Shown here: one piece after another, positions 28,422 to 37,871 of the stretch
Position numbering within the stretch: the first letter of the stretch is position 1
Layout: each line of letters opens with the position of its first letter
Assembly: GCF_009731355.2 (NCBI RefSeq)
Contig: NZ_AP022810.1
Coordinates: forward strand, 2,570,001-2,634,000
Reading direction: 5' to 3'
DNA length: 64,000 bases
DNA from: Desulfuromonas sp. AOP6
GTDB taxonomy: Bacteria > Desulfobacterota > Desulfuromonadia > Desulfuromonadales > SZUA-540
Program-made: the position numbers and the translations under genes
The notes under the pieces: model-generated
The model's database searches: none
Seen by the model: the letters and a program-made list of their open reading frames with translations, nothing else
What the model was told of the DNA's origin: nothing

Positions 28422-29144
28422 TCAGAAATTGACGACCAGGGCCACGCCGAGGATTCTGTCGGTTTTTTCCGAGCCCGGCGCCGGCTCGTTGTCGTATTTC
28501 ACGACATAACTGGTTTTCATGGACAGAAAACTGTTTAGGGCTGCGATCAGGGCCGTCTCGCTGTTCAGCAGCCAGTTGTCCGAAGTCTCGAAATCAGGCA
28601 GATATTCGAGGGTCTGCGAAAAACGGTTCTTTTCAGTAAACTGGTATTGGTATTCACCGAAAAGGCGCCCGCCCAGATATTCTTCGGAAGAGCCGTCCGT
28701 GTATTCATCCATGGTATAAGTCAGGCCGGCCTCGCCGCGCAGAAAGTGCTTGGGGCCGTCCAGAAATTTGTAGCCGAGGCCCAGGCCAAAGGTATAGCGG
28801 CTGTCGGTACCGGCGAACTTATCCTGCAGCCACCCGGCCGTGCCAAAAGTAAAGAGCCGCTCGGACAGGGCATAGTCCCCCCGCAGCTCCGTCATGTACG
28901 ATTCCGCTGTTTTTTCCCCATCCGTCTCGCCGTACAAGGCCTGCAGTTTCCAGGTCGCCAGAATCCGTTCGGTGAGGTTCACCTGAAGCTTGTTTTTAGC
29001 CGAAAGCGTGGTAACTTCCGTGTTGCCGCTGGTATCGACATAGGACAATTCCGCCTCATCGCTCCATTTCTGGTCTTCTGCCAGGGCTTCAGCCCCTGGT
29101 AGAAGCAGCAGCAGAAAAACACTCAAACACGTAAAAAATTTCAT
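28422..29144 (-). CDS. DUF481 outer-membrane beta-barrel protein
   Basis: 240 residues. Signal peptide 1-22, then repeated amphipathic strands and a C-terminal phenylalanine (VALVVNF) as in barrel proteins. The opening WSDEAELSYVDTSGNTEVTT is the DUF481 (YdiY-like, salt-induced) signature. AAGGAGGAG is five bases upstream of the ATG. The function in this family is unclear. Confidence 0.87.
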   Translation of the reverse strand: MKFFTCLSVFLLLLLPGAEALAEDQKWSDEAELSYVDTSGNTEVTTLSAKNKLQVNLTERILATWKLQALYGETDGEKTAESYMTELRGDYALSERLFTFGTAGWLQDKFAGTDSRYTFGLGLGYKFLDGPKHFLRGEAGLTYTMDEYTDGSSEEYLGGRLFGEYQYQFTEKNRFSQTLEYLPDFETSDNWLLNSETALIAALNSFLSMKTSYVVKYDNEPAPGSEKTDRILGVALVVNF

Positions 29145-29205
29145 ATTCTCCTCCTTCAGCGTTCATCAGCTCCATGTTCAGGGGACACCTCACCAGGCAA
29201 ATGTT

Positions 29206-29284
29206 CCGCCAAAACGATTTTGACAAGCATAATTATAGACGATTTGATTATTCATGCAGTAACACCATGACGGTATTTTGGCGG
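29206..29284 (+). promoter_or_regulatory. Inverted repeat flanking a possible promoter upstream of glycerate kinase
   Basis: CCGCCAAAA (29206-29214) and its perfect complement TTTTGGCGG (29276-29284) bracket TTGACA (29220-29225), 17 bases, TTTGAT (29243-29248). This could be a promoter held between two operator halves; no regulator is identified. The rest of the 274-base gap shows nothing else. Confidence 0.35.
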
Positions 29285-29418
29285 TGGCGGCTGATTATTT
29301 GAGCCATTTAGGGGCATCTGCTCACATTCGACCTGTTTTTTTATTTCCAACCACCTCTTTAATGCGTTATTTCTTTTTTGTGATAAAAGGCTCTCCTTAA
29401 ATCACAGGAGCAGAGGAC

Positions 29419-30792
29419 ATGATCCGAGCCACCGAATTCAAGCACCTGAACGACATCTTTACCGCTGCCTTGGCGAGGGTCGATCCCTATCGCATGATTC
29501 TCAATCGTGTGCGCTTAAACGGCAGCCTGCTGACCATCGATATCGAGGACGATTTTATCGAGGTCGATCTCAACGACTACCGGCAGCTCTATGTCATGGG
29601 GACGGGCAAGGCGACGGCCAAGATGGCTCTGGCCTTCGAGGAGATCCTCGGGGCGCGCATCGACCGGGGCCTCATCGCCGTCAAGTACGGTCACACCGAA
29701 ACGCTTAACCATATTGAAACCCTGGAGGCCGGCCATCCCGTACCGGACGACGCCAGCGTCCTGGCCGGCCAACGCATGCTGGAGATGGCCGCCGCCGCGG
29801 ACGAAAAAACCCTGGTCATTCATCTTATTTCCGGTGGCGGCTCCGCCCTGCTGGCCTGCCCTTTCCAGGGCGACAACAGGGTGGAGGGCCTCAGTCTGGC
29901 CGACAAACAGCAGGTCACCCGCGCCCTGCTGGCCTGCGGCGCCACCATCAACGAGATCAACGCCATCCGCAAACACCTGTCGGACATCAAGGGCGGTCGT
30001 CTGGCGCGGGCCATCGCCCCGGCTCGCTGTCTGAGCTTTATCCTTTCCGACGTGGTCGGCGACCGCCTCGACGCCATCGCTTCCGGCCTGACCAGCCCTG
30101 ACCACACGACCTTTGCCGACTGCCTGGAGATCCTGAATAAATACGATATCGCCGGCGAAATTCCCGCGAAAGCGCTGGCCGTCCTGCAAAGAGGCGCCGC
30201 CGGCGAACTGAAGGAGACTCCCAAGCCGGGCGATGCCATTTTTGACCGCGTGGCCAACATTTTGATCGGCAGTAACTATGTCAGCCTGCTGGCCGCCCGT
30301 GACGCCGCCAGACAATGGGGCTACCACACGACCATCCTCACCTCCCAGGTGAGCGGCGAGGCCCGTGAATGGGCCAAGGTGCTGGTAGGGATCGGCAAGG
30401 ACATCCGCAAGGCCAGTGTACTCAGCCGCAAACCGGCCTGCATTATCGCCGGCGGCGAAACCACCGTGACCCTGCGCGGAAAAGGCAAGGGTGGACGCAA
30501 CCAGGAGATCGCCCTGGCAGCCCTGGCGGAGATGCAGCAGGACCCGGAAAACTGTCTCGGCCTCTACCTGCTGTCGGCCTCCACCGACGGCAACGACGGC
30601 CCCACCGAGGCCGCCGGCGCCTTCGCCGCCGTCGAACTGCTGGCGGATGCGGAGCAAAAGGGGCTCTCCGTCGGCGCCTTTCTACGCGACAACGATGCCT
30701 ACACCTTCTTCGACCAGATCGACGGCCTGCTGAAGACGGGGCCGACCAATACCAACGTCTGCGACCTGCAGATCCTCATCGTTACGGAATAG
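29419..30792 (+). CDS. Glycerate 2-kinase (MOFRL/DUF4147 family)
   Basis: 457 residues. N-terminal DUF4147 domain (GTGKATAKMA, HLISGGGSALLACP, NAIRKHLSDIKGGRLA) and C-terminal MOFRL domain (GKGKGGRNQEIALAALAEM, STDGNDGPTEAAGA). The family phosphorylates glycerate to 2-phosphoglycerate with ATP in the cytoplasm. CAGGAG precedes the ATG. Its stop lies three bases from that of the converging acetate-kinase-like gene. Confidence 0.93.
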   Translation: MIRATEFKHLNDIFTAALARVDPYRMILNRVRLNGSLLTIDIEDDFIEVDLNDYRQLYVMGTGKATAKMALAFEEILGARIDRGLIAVKYGHTETLNHIETLEAGHPVPDDASVLAGQRMLEMAAAADEKTLVIHLISGGGSALLACPFQGDNRVEGLSLADKQQVTRALLACGATINEINAIRKHLSDIKGGRLARAIAPARCLSFILSDVVGDRLDAIASGLTSPDHTTFADCLEILNKYDIAGEIPAKALAVLQRGAAGELKETPKPGDAIFDRVANILIGSNYVSLLAARDAARQWGYHTTILTSQVSGEAREWAKVLVGIGKDIRKASVLSRKPACIIAGGETTVTLRGKGKGGRNQEIALAALAEMQQDPENCLGLYLLSASTDGNDGPTEAAGAFAAVELLADAEQKGLSVGAFLRDNDAYTFFDQIDGLLKTGPTNTNVCDLQILIVTE

Positions 30793-30795
30793 CCC

Positions 30796-32046
30796 TCAGG
30801 GGCGGATGAAGGAATAGGGATAGCTCAGGTGGTCCGCATAGGTGCCGGCCAGAATCGCGGCGGCGTCCTCGGCGAAGACCCGTTCCTCGTTGGCCGGCAC
30901 CACAAAGACCTTGACCGGCGAATCGTCTCGGGTGATGGTCGTTTCCCCCGGCATGGCCACGGCGGAACGGTTGCGCTGGGAATCAAGGTGAATGCCTAAA
31001 AACTCCATGTCCGCCAGGATGCGCTCCCGGCTGATCCACTCAAGGTCCCCCGCCCCCGCGGTAAAAACAATGGCGTCTACGCCGCCCAACGCGCTCATGT
31101 AGGCGCCAATGTACTTGCGCAACCGGTAGGTTTCCATGCGGAGTGCGAGTTGACAGCGCTCATCGCCGTCCACCACGGCAGCCAGCACATCGCCGCGTTC
31201 GCTGAAGCGACCGGTGATTCCTCGCAAGCCGCATTCGAGATTGAGAATGCTGTCCATCTCCCGCGGTGAATAGCCGCCCCGGGTCATGACATAGGGGAGG
31301 ATACCGGCATCGATATCGCCGCAACGCGTGCCCATGATGGCCCCTTCCAGAGGCGTCATGCCCATGCTGGTGTCGACGGAGAGGCCCCGGCGGATGGCAC
31401 AGAGGGAAACGCCGCGATCGACGTGGATGGTGATGAGATTGCATGTGCCCGGATCCTTGCCAAGGCGCACGGCCGCCCTCTTGGACATATAAAGGTGCGA
31501 GGGGCCATGAAAGCCATAGCGGCGCACCTGGTGCTTTTCGTACCATTCGTAGGGAAGAGGATAGATGAAAGCGGTCGGGCTCAGTGTTTGATGAAAGGCG
31601 GTGTCGAACACGGCCACCTGGGGAACGTCGGACAGTAGAGCGATGGCCGCTTCAATGCCGGCGATGTTCGGCTCATTGTGCAGGGGCGCCAGCCGGCGCA
31701 GGTCTTTAATGGCTGCCAGCACGTCGCCATCGATCTGCACCGAACGGGTAAAACGGTCGCCGCCATGGGCGACGCGATGGCTTATGGCCCCGAGATGTTC
31801 CCCCTCCTGCAGCACCCCCTGGTCGGCATCGCTGAGCACTTGGAGGATGAGGGACAGGGCTTGGCGATGATCGGAACAGTCCTGAAAGCTGACATGGGTC
31901 GGACGACCCGGCACGTTGTGGGTCAGGGTTGTGCCACCGACGGCGACCCGATCCACCTGTCCACGGGCCAAAAGGACCCGGCGACGCCAATCGAAAAGAT
32001 GATAGCGCACCGAGTAACTCCAGCAGTTCAACGTCAGTATAAACAT
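30796..32046 (-). CDS. Acetate kinase family protein with altered nucleotide-binding residues
   Basis: 416 residues, aligned without gaps to numbering known for Methanosarcina AckA: N7, S10, S12, R91, D148, H180 and R241 are all present, as is the NEE motif near 386-388. But the N-terminal NCGSSSxK reads NCWSYSVR (G9W, S11Y, K14R) and HLGNG reads HVDRG (N211R). These positions contact phosphate or nucleotide. It may therefore be a diverged acyl kinase or a regulatory paralogue, not the main AckA; no pta is adjacent. AAGGAGTGGG precedes the ATG. Confidence 0.85.
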   Translation of the reverse strand: MFILTLNCWSYSVRYHLFDWRRRVLLARGQVDRVAVGGTTLTHNVPGRPTHVSFQDCSDHRQALSLILQVLSDADQGVLQEGEHLGAISHRVAHGGDRFTRSVQIDGDVLAAIKDLRRLAPLHNEPNIAGIEAAIALLSDVPQVAVFDTAFHQTLSPTAFIYPLPYEWYEKHQVRRYGFHGPSHLYMSKRAAVRLGKDPGTCNLITIHVDRGVSLCAIRRGLSVDTSMGMTPLEGAIMGTRCGDIDAGILPYVMTRGGYSPREMDSILNLECGLRGITGRFSERGDVLAAVVDGDERCQLALRMETYRLRKYIGAYMSALGGVDAIVFTAGAGDLEWISRERILADMEFLGIHLDSQRNRSAVAMPGETTITRDDSPVKVFVVPANEERVFAEDAAAILAGTYADHLSYPYSFIRP

Positions 32047-32274
32047 CTTCCCACTCCTTCCAAAAGCCTAACAGGTGGCACATATATTCCCACATAGCGA
32101 ATCCAGTGCCAATCTCGCATGATGCTACAAGGGATTCAACGATTTTTTTCAGCGCCCGAAAGTACCGCTAAACCGATTAAGGGAACTGGAATTCCTCCTT
32201 CATATCTTTTGATTTTCCGGCAAAAAGCGTCATAATGAAATCATTTAAAGCGCTTAGACTGGAAAGGTCGGTAC

Positions 32275-33348
32275 ATGCCCAGAAAACTGATCCGCAAAAG
32301 AGGCAAACCTGCAGGCTCGGCACCCGGCACCCTGATTCATGTCGGGGAGAAACGTACGGAACGCGTTCACCTCCATTATATCGACTACGATGCCCAGCAG
32401 TTGGAGGAACAAGACATTTCCGCCGATGAAGCCGCCGCCTGCTGCCCTCTCAAAGAGCGCCCGACCGTAAGTTGGATAAACGTCGATGGCATCCACCATC
32501 CGGCGACCATCCAGACGATTGGTGACTGCTACAGCCTGCATCCCCTCGTCCAGGAGGACATCCTCAACACCGATCACCGCCCCAAATTCGAAGCCTTTGA
32601 CGATTACGCCTTCATCGTGCTCAAAATGCCCTTTTACGACGCAGAGCGCCGTGAGGTGCGCACCGAACAGGTCAGCCTCATCCTGGGTAACCACTTCGTA
32701 CTTTCCTTTCAGGAAAGGGAGGGGGATGTCTTCGACAAGATCAGAGACCGTCTGCGCAACAACAAGGGACGCATACGCAAAATGGGTGCGGACTATCTGG
32801 CTTACGCCCTGATTGACGCCGTGGTCGACCACTATTTTTCCATCATGGAACAGATTGGCGATCAGATTGAGGATCTGGAGGATGAGCTGATCAGAGAACC
32901 GGACCAGGAGACACTGCACGCCATTCACAACTTCAAGCGCGAGATGATTCTGCTACGCAAGTCGGTCTGGCCCCTGAGAGAGCTGATCAGCGGGATGCAG
33001 CGGGACGAGTCTGACCTGATCAGCGATACGACGAAAATTTACCTGCGCGACGTCTATGATCACACCATCCAGGTCATCGACACGGTAGAGACCTTTCGCG
33101 ACATCATCACCGGCATGCTCGACCTGTACCTGTCCAGTCTGAGCAACAGGATGAATGAGGTCATGAAGGTGCTGACCATCATGGCCAGCATCTTCATCCC
33201 CCTGACCTTTCTGGCCGGCGTCTACGGCATGAACTTTCACTACATGCCCGAACTCACCTGGCGCTGGAGCTACCCCGCCTTCTGGCTGATCATGATCGCT
33301 ATCGGCCTGGGCCTTTACGTCGCCTTTAAAAGGAGAAAATGGCTGTGA
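32275..33348 (+). CDS. corA: CorA-family magnesium/cobalt transporter
   Basis: 357 residues. A long N-terminal cytoplasmic domain, two C-terminal membrane helices, and the selectivity motif YGMNF between them; a basic C-terminus KRRKWL. GGAAAGG precedes the ATG. Forms a pentameric inner-membrane divalent cation channel. It is the first gene of a run with a P-loop ATPase (31-base gap), MscS, a permease and a photolyase. Confidence 0.94.
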   Translation: MPRKLIRKRGKPAGSAPGTLIHVGEKRTERVHLHYIDYDAQQLEEQDISADEAAACCPLKERPTVSWINVDGIHHPATIQTIGDCYSLHPLVQEDILNTDHRPKFEAFDDYAFIVLKMPFYDAERREVRTEQVSLILGNHFVLSFQEREGDVFDKIRDRLRNNKGRIRKMGADYLAYALIDAVVDHYFSIMEQIGDQIEDLEDELIREPDQETLHAIHNFKREMILLRKSVWPLRELISGMQRDESDLISDTTKIYLRDVYDHTIQVIDTVETFRDIITGMLDLYLSSLSNRMNEVMKVLTIMASIFIPLTFLAGVYGMNFHYMPELTWRWSYPAFWLIMIAIGLGLYVAFKRRKWL

Positions 33349-33379
33349 AGCTTTTATCCTCCTCCACCGGGATATTTCT

Positions 33380-35752
33380 ATGAAGAAGGAAAGCTGCCAG
33401 CGCCTCATGGAACGCCGGGCCAAGCACGACTCCTTTCTGGGCACAGAAGACGGTCTGCCCGTTTTGGAGCAGTTTTTTGGCGACCTGGAGTCGACCTTCA
33501 TCGCAACTCGGCAAAACGCCCTTGCGCGCCTCGAAAAAAGCCAGGAAACCTTGTCCCAGAGCCTCGACAAGGCGGCCGAAGACCTGGCGAAGAGCCTGGA
33601 AAAACTGACGGCCGCCTTCGACGAGACATCGCAGGGGCAGGCTGGCGACGACAAGGCGACAAAAAAACTGCCGAGTGAAATCGACGCCCAGATGCTGTGG
33701 CTCTATCAGCGCGTGCGCTATCAGCTAGACCAGGCGCTCAAACCGTTCACTTCCAAGCGCCGACCGGTCGGGCAGAGCCTGGAGCAGATTTATGACGGCT
33801 ACCAGGCCTGCATCAAAAAACTGCCGCAGGAAATCGTCCTGATCAAACCTCGTCAGGAAGGCACCGAGCCTCTCCATGGCCAGAGCATCTTCGCCCGGGA
33901 GAAAACGGCCTTTCTCGAGCGGGTCTGCGCCTCCTCCCTGGCGCCCCTTAACCGCCTTCTGTTCTGGCAGGCCCGAGGCCAATTGAAGCGGCGCTATCGC
34001 CAGATCCGCCTCCCGGCCCAGCAGCTTGCCCGGCAGCATCTTCCCGACCGGCAGCAGGTGAGTGAACATCGGCTGGTCAAGGATTATGAGACCGTTTTCG
34101 AGAAAACCAGAGAGACGTTGGGGGATAGCTGGCGAAACCTGCGCTTCAACCTGACGGCCGCCATCGAAGAGCTCAACGAGCTGCTGAATAACCGCCAGAA
34201 AGACGATGAGGAAACTTTGTCAGCGGCCGAATGGCACGCCAAGCTGGCGGAGATACGCAAGCTGGTTGTGGAGGTTCTGGAGCAGACCGCCGCCAGCCTG
34301 CAGGAAGTCGATGCGCCCCTGGCCTCCTTTTTTGAAGAGTTCCCCGCCCAACTCGACCTGGAGCACGAGCGGCTGGCCTCCTTCCTTTACGAAGACATGC
34401 TCAAGGCCCGCCTCTGGCGGGCGCGCCTGCGCTGGGAATTCCATCGGCGCCTCCTGGCCATCCGCTGCCGGTTCAAGCGCTTGAGCAAAGAGCTGAACCT
34501 TCCTGCCGACCAGCAGGAGGCCAAAGGGCTGCTGGCGCAGCTGCGGAAAAAGGCGGCGGTTTTCCTCCCCTTTTTAAAAGTCAACAAAGGGGCGGCGCAG
34601 GAAGAACTGCTGCGCATGGCCGATCTTCCGTCCAAAACCGAACTGGCTCGGCAAAGCCAAAATCTTCCCCCGGTTTACCGGCGCCTCTTCAACAGCGGCC
34701 CCCTGCGCAGCCGGGAGTTTCTCGTCGGCCGCGATGAAGAGATGGAGACCCTTGCCGAGGTGCTGAATCGCTGGCAGGAAGGGCGCACCTGCAGCGTGGC
34801 CATCACCGGCCCGGAAGGCAGCGGCAAGACCACCCTGGTCAACTGTTTCGCCAGTGAATACGGCGCGCGGCACCCCCTGATCCGGCAATCCATCGGAAAA
34901 AGACTGCGCCGCGAGGAGGATGTACTCGCCCTCTTCGCACAATGGTTCGACGAGGCTCCCCCTTTCGTGGCGCTGACGGATGTGGTGGCCTATATACGGT
35001 CCCGGGAGCCGTTTATTCTGATGGTGGAAGACGGCCATAATCTGCTGTTGCGCACCATCGGCGGGCGACAGGCTGCCGAAGCTTTTCTCTATGTGCTTCT
35101 GGCGACCCGGGGACACTGTCTGTGGGTGATGACCTTCCGGCAATACCCCTACATCCGCTTGGATTATCAGCTGCGTCTTGGGCAGTACTTCACCCACCAG
35201 ATACAGACCCTTTTTCACAGCAGCGCCGAAATCCGCGACATGCTGCTGCTGCGCCAGCACACCACCGGCTACAAACTGCACTTTTTGCCGGAAAAGGATA
35301 AGGAAGTGGCCGAAGACGCTTCCGAAGAAGACCTGGCCGCCGCGCAAAAAGAGCGGAAGGAGAAATATTTTCGCCAGATGTTCGAGGCCTGTTGCGGAAA
35401 TATCCACGCCGCACTCTATTACTGGCAGTTGAGCGTCCACTATGACCCTGAGAGCAAGGAGATCCGCGTCTGCCCGCTGGGCCGGATCGATTACCGCTTC
35501 GTGAAGAGCCTGGAACGCCTCACCCTTTTCAGCCTCTCCGAGATCATCAGTCATGGGGGGCTCTCGGTGGGAGAGCACAGTGAGATCTTCCGGCTTTCTC
35601 CTCTGCGCAGCCAGCTGACCCTCGACTATCTCGGGCAGATCAATCTGCTCGAAATCGCCGAAGCCGATGGTCCCGAGCGTCGCTATACCATCAACCCGAT
35701 CTTCGTCGGGCCGGTCAGCGATATCCTTCTCTCTCAGAACATCCTCTACTGA
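33380..35752 (+). CDS. Large P-loop ATPase with helical N-terminus, unknown function
   Basis: 790 residues, no signal or membrane segment. Residues 1-430 are charged and helix-rich (several coiled-coil-prone stretches), followed by FLVGRDEEMETLAEVL, the lead-in of AAA_16/STAND-type NTPases. Walker A GPEGSGKTT is at 477-485 and Walker B FILMVEDGHN at 545-554. The C-terminal 200 residues resemble a winged-helix regulatory part only loosely. It sits between corA and mscS with gaps of 31 and 13 bases, suggesting an ATP-dependent role in envelope ion or osmotic control; this is inference from context. The ribosome-binding site is weak (GGGA). Confidence 0.8.
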   Translation: MKKESCQRLMERRAKHDSFLGTEDGLPVLEQFFGDLESTFIATRQNALARLEKSQETLSQSLDKAAEDLAKSLEKLTAAFDETSQGQAGDDKATKKLPSEIDAQMLWLYQRVRYQLDQALKPFTSKRRPVGQSLEQIYDGYQACIKKLPQEIVLIKPRQEGTEPLHGQSIFAREKTAFLERVCASSLAPLNRLLFWQARGQLKRRYRQIRLPAQQLARQHLPDRQQVSEHRLVKDYETVFEKTRETLGDSWRNLRFNLTAAIEELNELLNNRQKDDEETLSAAEWHAKLAEIRKLVVEVLEQTAASLQEVDAPLASFFEEFPAQLDLEHERLASFLYEDMLKARLWRARLRWEFHRRLLAIRCRFKRLSKELNLPADQQEAKGLLAQLRKKAAVFLPFLKVNKGAAQEELLRMADLPSKTELARQSQNLPPVYRRLFNSGPLRSREFLVGRDEEMETLAEVLNRWQEGRTCSVAITGPEGSGKTTLVNCFASEYGARHPLIRQSIGKRLRREEDVLALFAQWFDEAPPFVALTDVVAYIRSREPFILMVEDGHNLLLRTIGGRQAAEAFLYVLLATRGHCLWVMTFRQYPYIRLDYQLRLGQYFTHQIQTLFHSSAEIRDMLLLRQHTTGYKLHFLPEKDKEVAEDASEEDLAAAQKERKEKYFRQMFEACCGNIHAALYYWQLSVHYDPESKEIRVCPLGRIDYRFVKSLERLTLFSLSEIISHGGLSVGEHSEIFRLSPLRSQLTLDYLGQINLLEIAEADGPERRYTINPIFVGPVSDILLSQNILY

Positions 35753-35765
35753 CGGGTGAATCCTC

Positions 35766-36626
35766 ATGAAAGACGAAACCGCTAAATTTATTACCGAGCT
35801 GTTCAGCGACAGCCGCCTGCTGGTCGCTCTGGCCGTCATCGTCGCCGTCTGGCTCTTCACCCGGGTTTTGCAGAAACTGGCTGAAATTCTGGCCGACAAG
35901 TTTTCCCGCTACCGTCTATTCATCTCCAGCCTCTTTCCCGTACTGCGACTGCTGACCTGGCTCATTGCCATTCCGGCTATTACCTTCTCCATCCTCGAAC
36001 CTCCCATGAACACGGTGCTGGCCATCACGGCTTCGGCCGGTCTGGCCATAGGCCTCGGCGCCCAGGATCTCATCCGCAACCTCATCGCCGGCATCCTCAT
36101 CCTCTTCGACCGCCCCTTTCGGGTGGGAGACATGGTCAAAGCGGGGGATCACTACGGGGAAATCACCGATATCGGACTGCGCTCCGTCACCCTGCATACC
36201 TTCGACGACAGCTATGTCACCTTGCCCAACTCCATGGTGCTGGGCCAGGCCGTTTCCAATTCCAACACGGGAGAACTCGACGAGATGATCGTCACCGAGC
36301 TTCTGCTGCCAGCCTCGATCGACACCCAGACTGTCCGGGAAATTGCCTGGGAGGCGGCGGCCTGCTCGCCCTACGTCTATCTGAAAAAACCGATCACCAT
36401 CATCGTTGAGGACCATTTTGACTTCACTTTTCTTACCCGCTACAAGATCAAGGCCTATGTGCTCGACGTCCGTCTTGAGCGTCTGATGGCCAGCGACATC
36501 ACCGAGCGCATCAAGCAGGAGATCAATCGACTAGGTTTGCTGCCCCCGGCTGAGGCCAACAAGATCTTTCAGGCTAACGATCCCTTGCCCACCACGGCGG
36601 CGCCGGCGGAGAAGAGTACTCCGTGA
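35766..36626 (+). CDS. MscS-family mechanosensitive channel
   Basis: 286 residues. About three membrane helices (16-35, 55-75, 80-105); the pore helix glycine/alanine pattern ITASAGLAIGLGAQDLIRN and the following beta domain (FDRPFRVGDMVKAGDHYGEI) are classic. Releases solutes on hypo-osmotic shock. It is 13 bases after the ATPase gene, and its stop overlaps the next start. Confidence 0.93.
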   Translation: MKDETAKFITELFSDSRLLVALAVIVAVWLFTRVLQKLAEILADKFSRYRLFISSLFPVLRLLTWLIAIPAITFSILEPPMNTVLAITASAGLAIGLGAQDLIRNLIAGILILFDRPFRVGDMVKAGDHYGEITDIGLRSVTLHTFDDSYVTLPNSMVLGQAVSNSNTGELDEMIVTELLLPASIDTQTVREIAWEAAACSPYVYLKKPITIIVEDHFDFTFLTRYKIKAYVLDVRLERLMASDITERIKQEINRLGLLPPAEANKIFQANDPLPTTAAPAEKSTP

Positions 36627-37852
36627 ACTGGACCGTCCTGCTCATCTTTCTTTTTGTCTACCTTGGCATGATCCTCGGCAGGCTGCCCGGCCTTGCCCTC
36701 GACCGCACGGGCATTGCCCTGCTCGGCGCCCTGCTGCTGCTTGTCACCGACCAACTGACCCTGACCGAAGCCTGGCTGGCCGTCGATGTGCCGACCATCG
36801 CCCTGCTCTTTGGCCTGATGATCGTCTCCGCCCAGTTCCGGCTCGGCGGTTTTTACAGTCGGCTGACTCTGGGGCTGGCCGCAGCAGACCGCTCGCCCGA
36901 ATATCTGTTGGCCATGATGATTGCCGCCAGCGGTTTGCTCTCGGCTCTGCTTGCCAACGATATCGTCTGCCTGGCCATGGCACCCATGCTGGTGGAAGGC
37001 TGCCTGCGGCGGCAACTCAACCCCAAACCCTTTCTACTGGCCCTGGCCTGTGCCGCCAATGTGGGTTCGGCCGCCACCCTCATCGGCAATCCCCAGAACA
37101 TGCTCATCGGCCAGAGTCTCGGGCTGTCCTTTGCCGGCTATCTTCTCGACGGCGGCCTGCCCGCCCTGCTCGGTCTCGGCCTGACCTGGTGGATCATCGC
37201 CCGCGTCTATCGCGGGCGTTGGCACTGCGCGCTGCCACCCCTGATGGTCGAGGCGCCCGTCTATGACCCTTGGCAAACGCGCAAGGCCTTTCTCGTGCTG
37301 ATTCTGCTGGTCGCCGCCTTTCTCGTGGCGCCCTGGCCCCGTGAACTGCTGGCTTTGGCGGCGGCCGGCATCCTGCTCAGCAGTCGTCGCCTGGCCTCGG
37401 GTCGCATACTGGCCCTGGTCGACTGGCAGCTACTCGTCCTGTTCATTGGCCTCTTCATCGTCAATAAGGCGCTGGCCGATGCCGGCCTGCTTGCCCAGGG
37501 CATGCAGGCCCTCGCCCTCACCGGAGTCGATCTGCACCATCCCGGCTGGCTCTTTGCCGTCACCGTGCCCCTCTCCAATCTCGTCTCCAACGTGCCGGCC
37601 ACTCTGCTGCTGCTACCCGCCGCCAGCCACCCCCTGGCCGGACCGGTCCTCGCCCTGGCCAGCACCCTGGCCGGCAACCTGCTTATCGTCGGCAGCATCG
37701 CCAATATCATCGTCGTCGATCAGGCCGCCCGCTTGGGCATCACCATCGACTGGCGCGAGCATGCCCGCATCGGCATCCCCGTTACCCTGGCGACCCTCTC
37801 CGTCGCCGCCCTGTGGCTCTGGCTGCGGGCTGGTATGATCGCTGGCGGCTAA
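36623..37852 (+). CDS. SLC13/ArsB-superfamily anion permease
   Basis: 409 residues with about 11-12 membrane segments. Ion-transporter signatures: LLANDIVCLAMAPML, NVGSAATLIGNPQNMLIG in the first half and NLVSNVPATLLLLP with a second GNLLIVGSIANIIV in the other, an inverted duplication. The GTG start at 36623 overlaps the MscS stop (GTGA). Could carry dicarboxylate, sulfate, arsenite or Na+; the sequence does not decide. Confidence 0.87.
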   Translation: MNWTVLLIFLFVYLGMILGRLPGLALDRTGIALLGALLLLVTDQLTLTEAWLAVDVPTIALLFGLMIVSAQFRLGGFYSRLTLGLAAADRSPEYLLAMMIAASGLLSALLANDIVCLAMAPMLVEGCLRRQLNPKPFLLALACAANVGSAATLIGNPQNMLIGQSLGLSFAGYLLDGGLPALLGLGLTWWIIARVYRGRWHCALPPLMVEAPVYDPWQTRKAFLVLILLVAAFLVAPWPRELLALAAAGILLSSRRLASGRILALVDWQLLVLFIGLFIVNKALADAGLLAQGMQALALTGVDLHHPGWLFAVTVPLSNLVSNVPATLLLLPAASHPLAGPVLALASTLAGNLLIVGSIANIIVVDQAARLGITIDWREHARIGIPVTLATLSVAALWLWLRAGMIAGG

Positions 37853-37871
37853 CACCGAGAAAGGAGACTTC

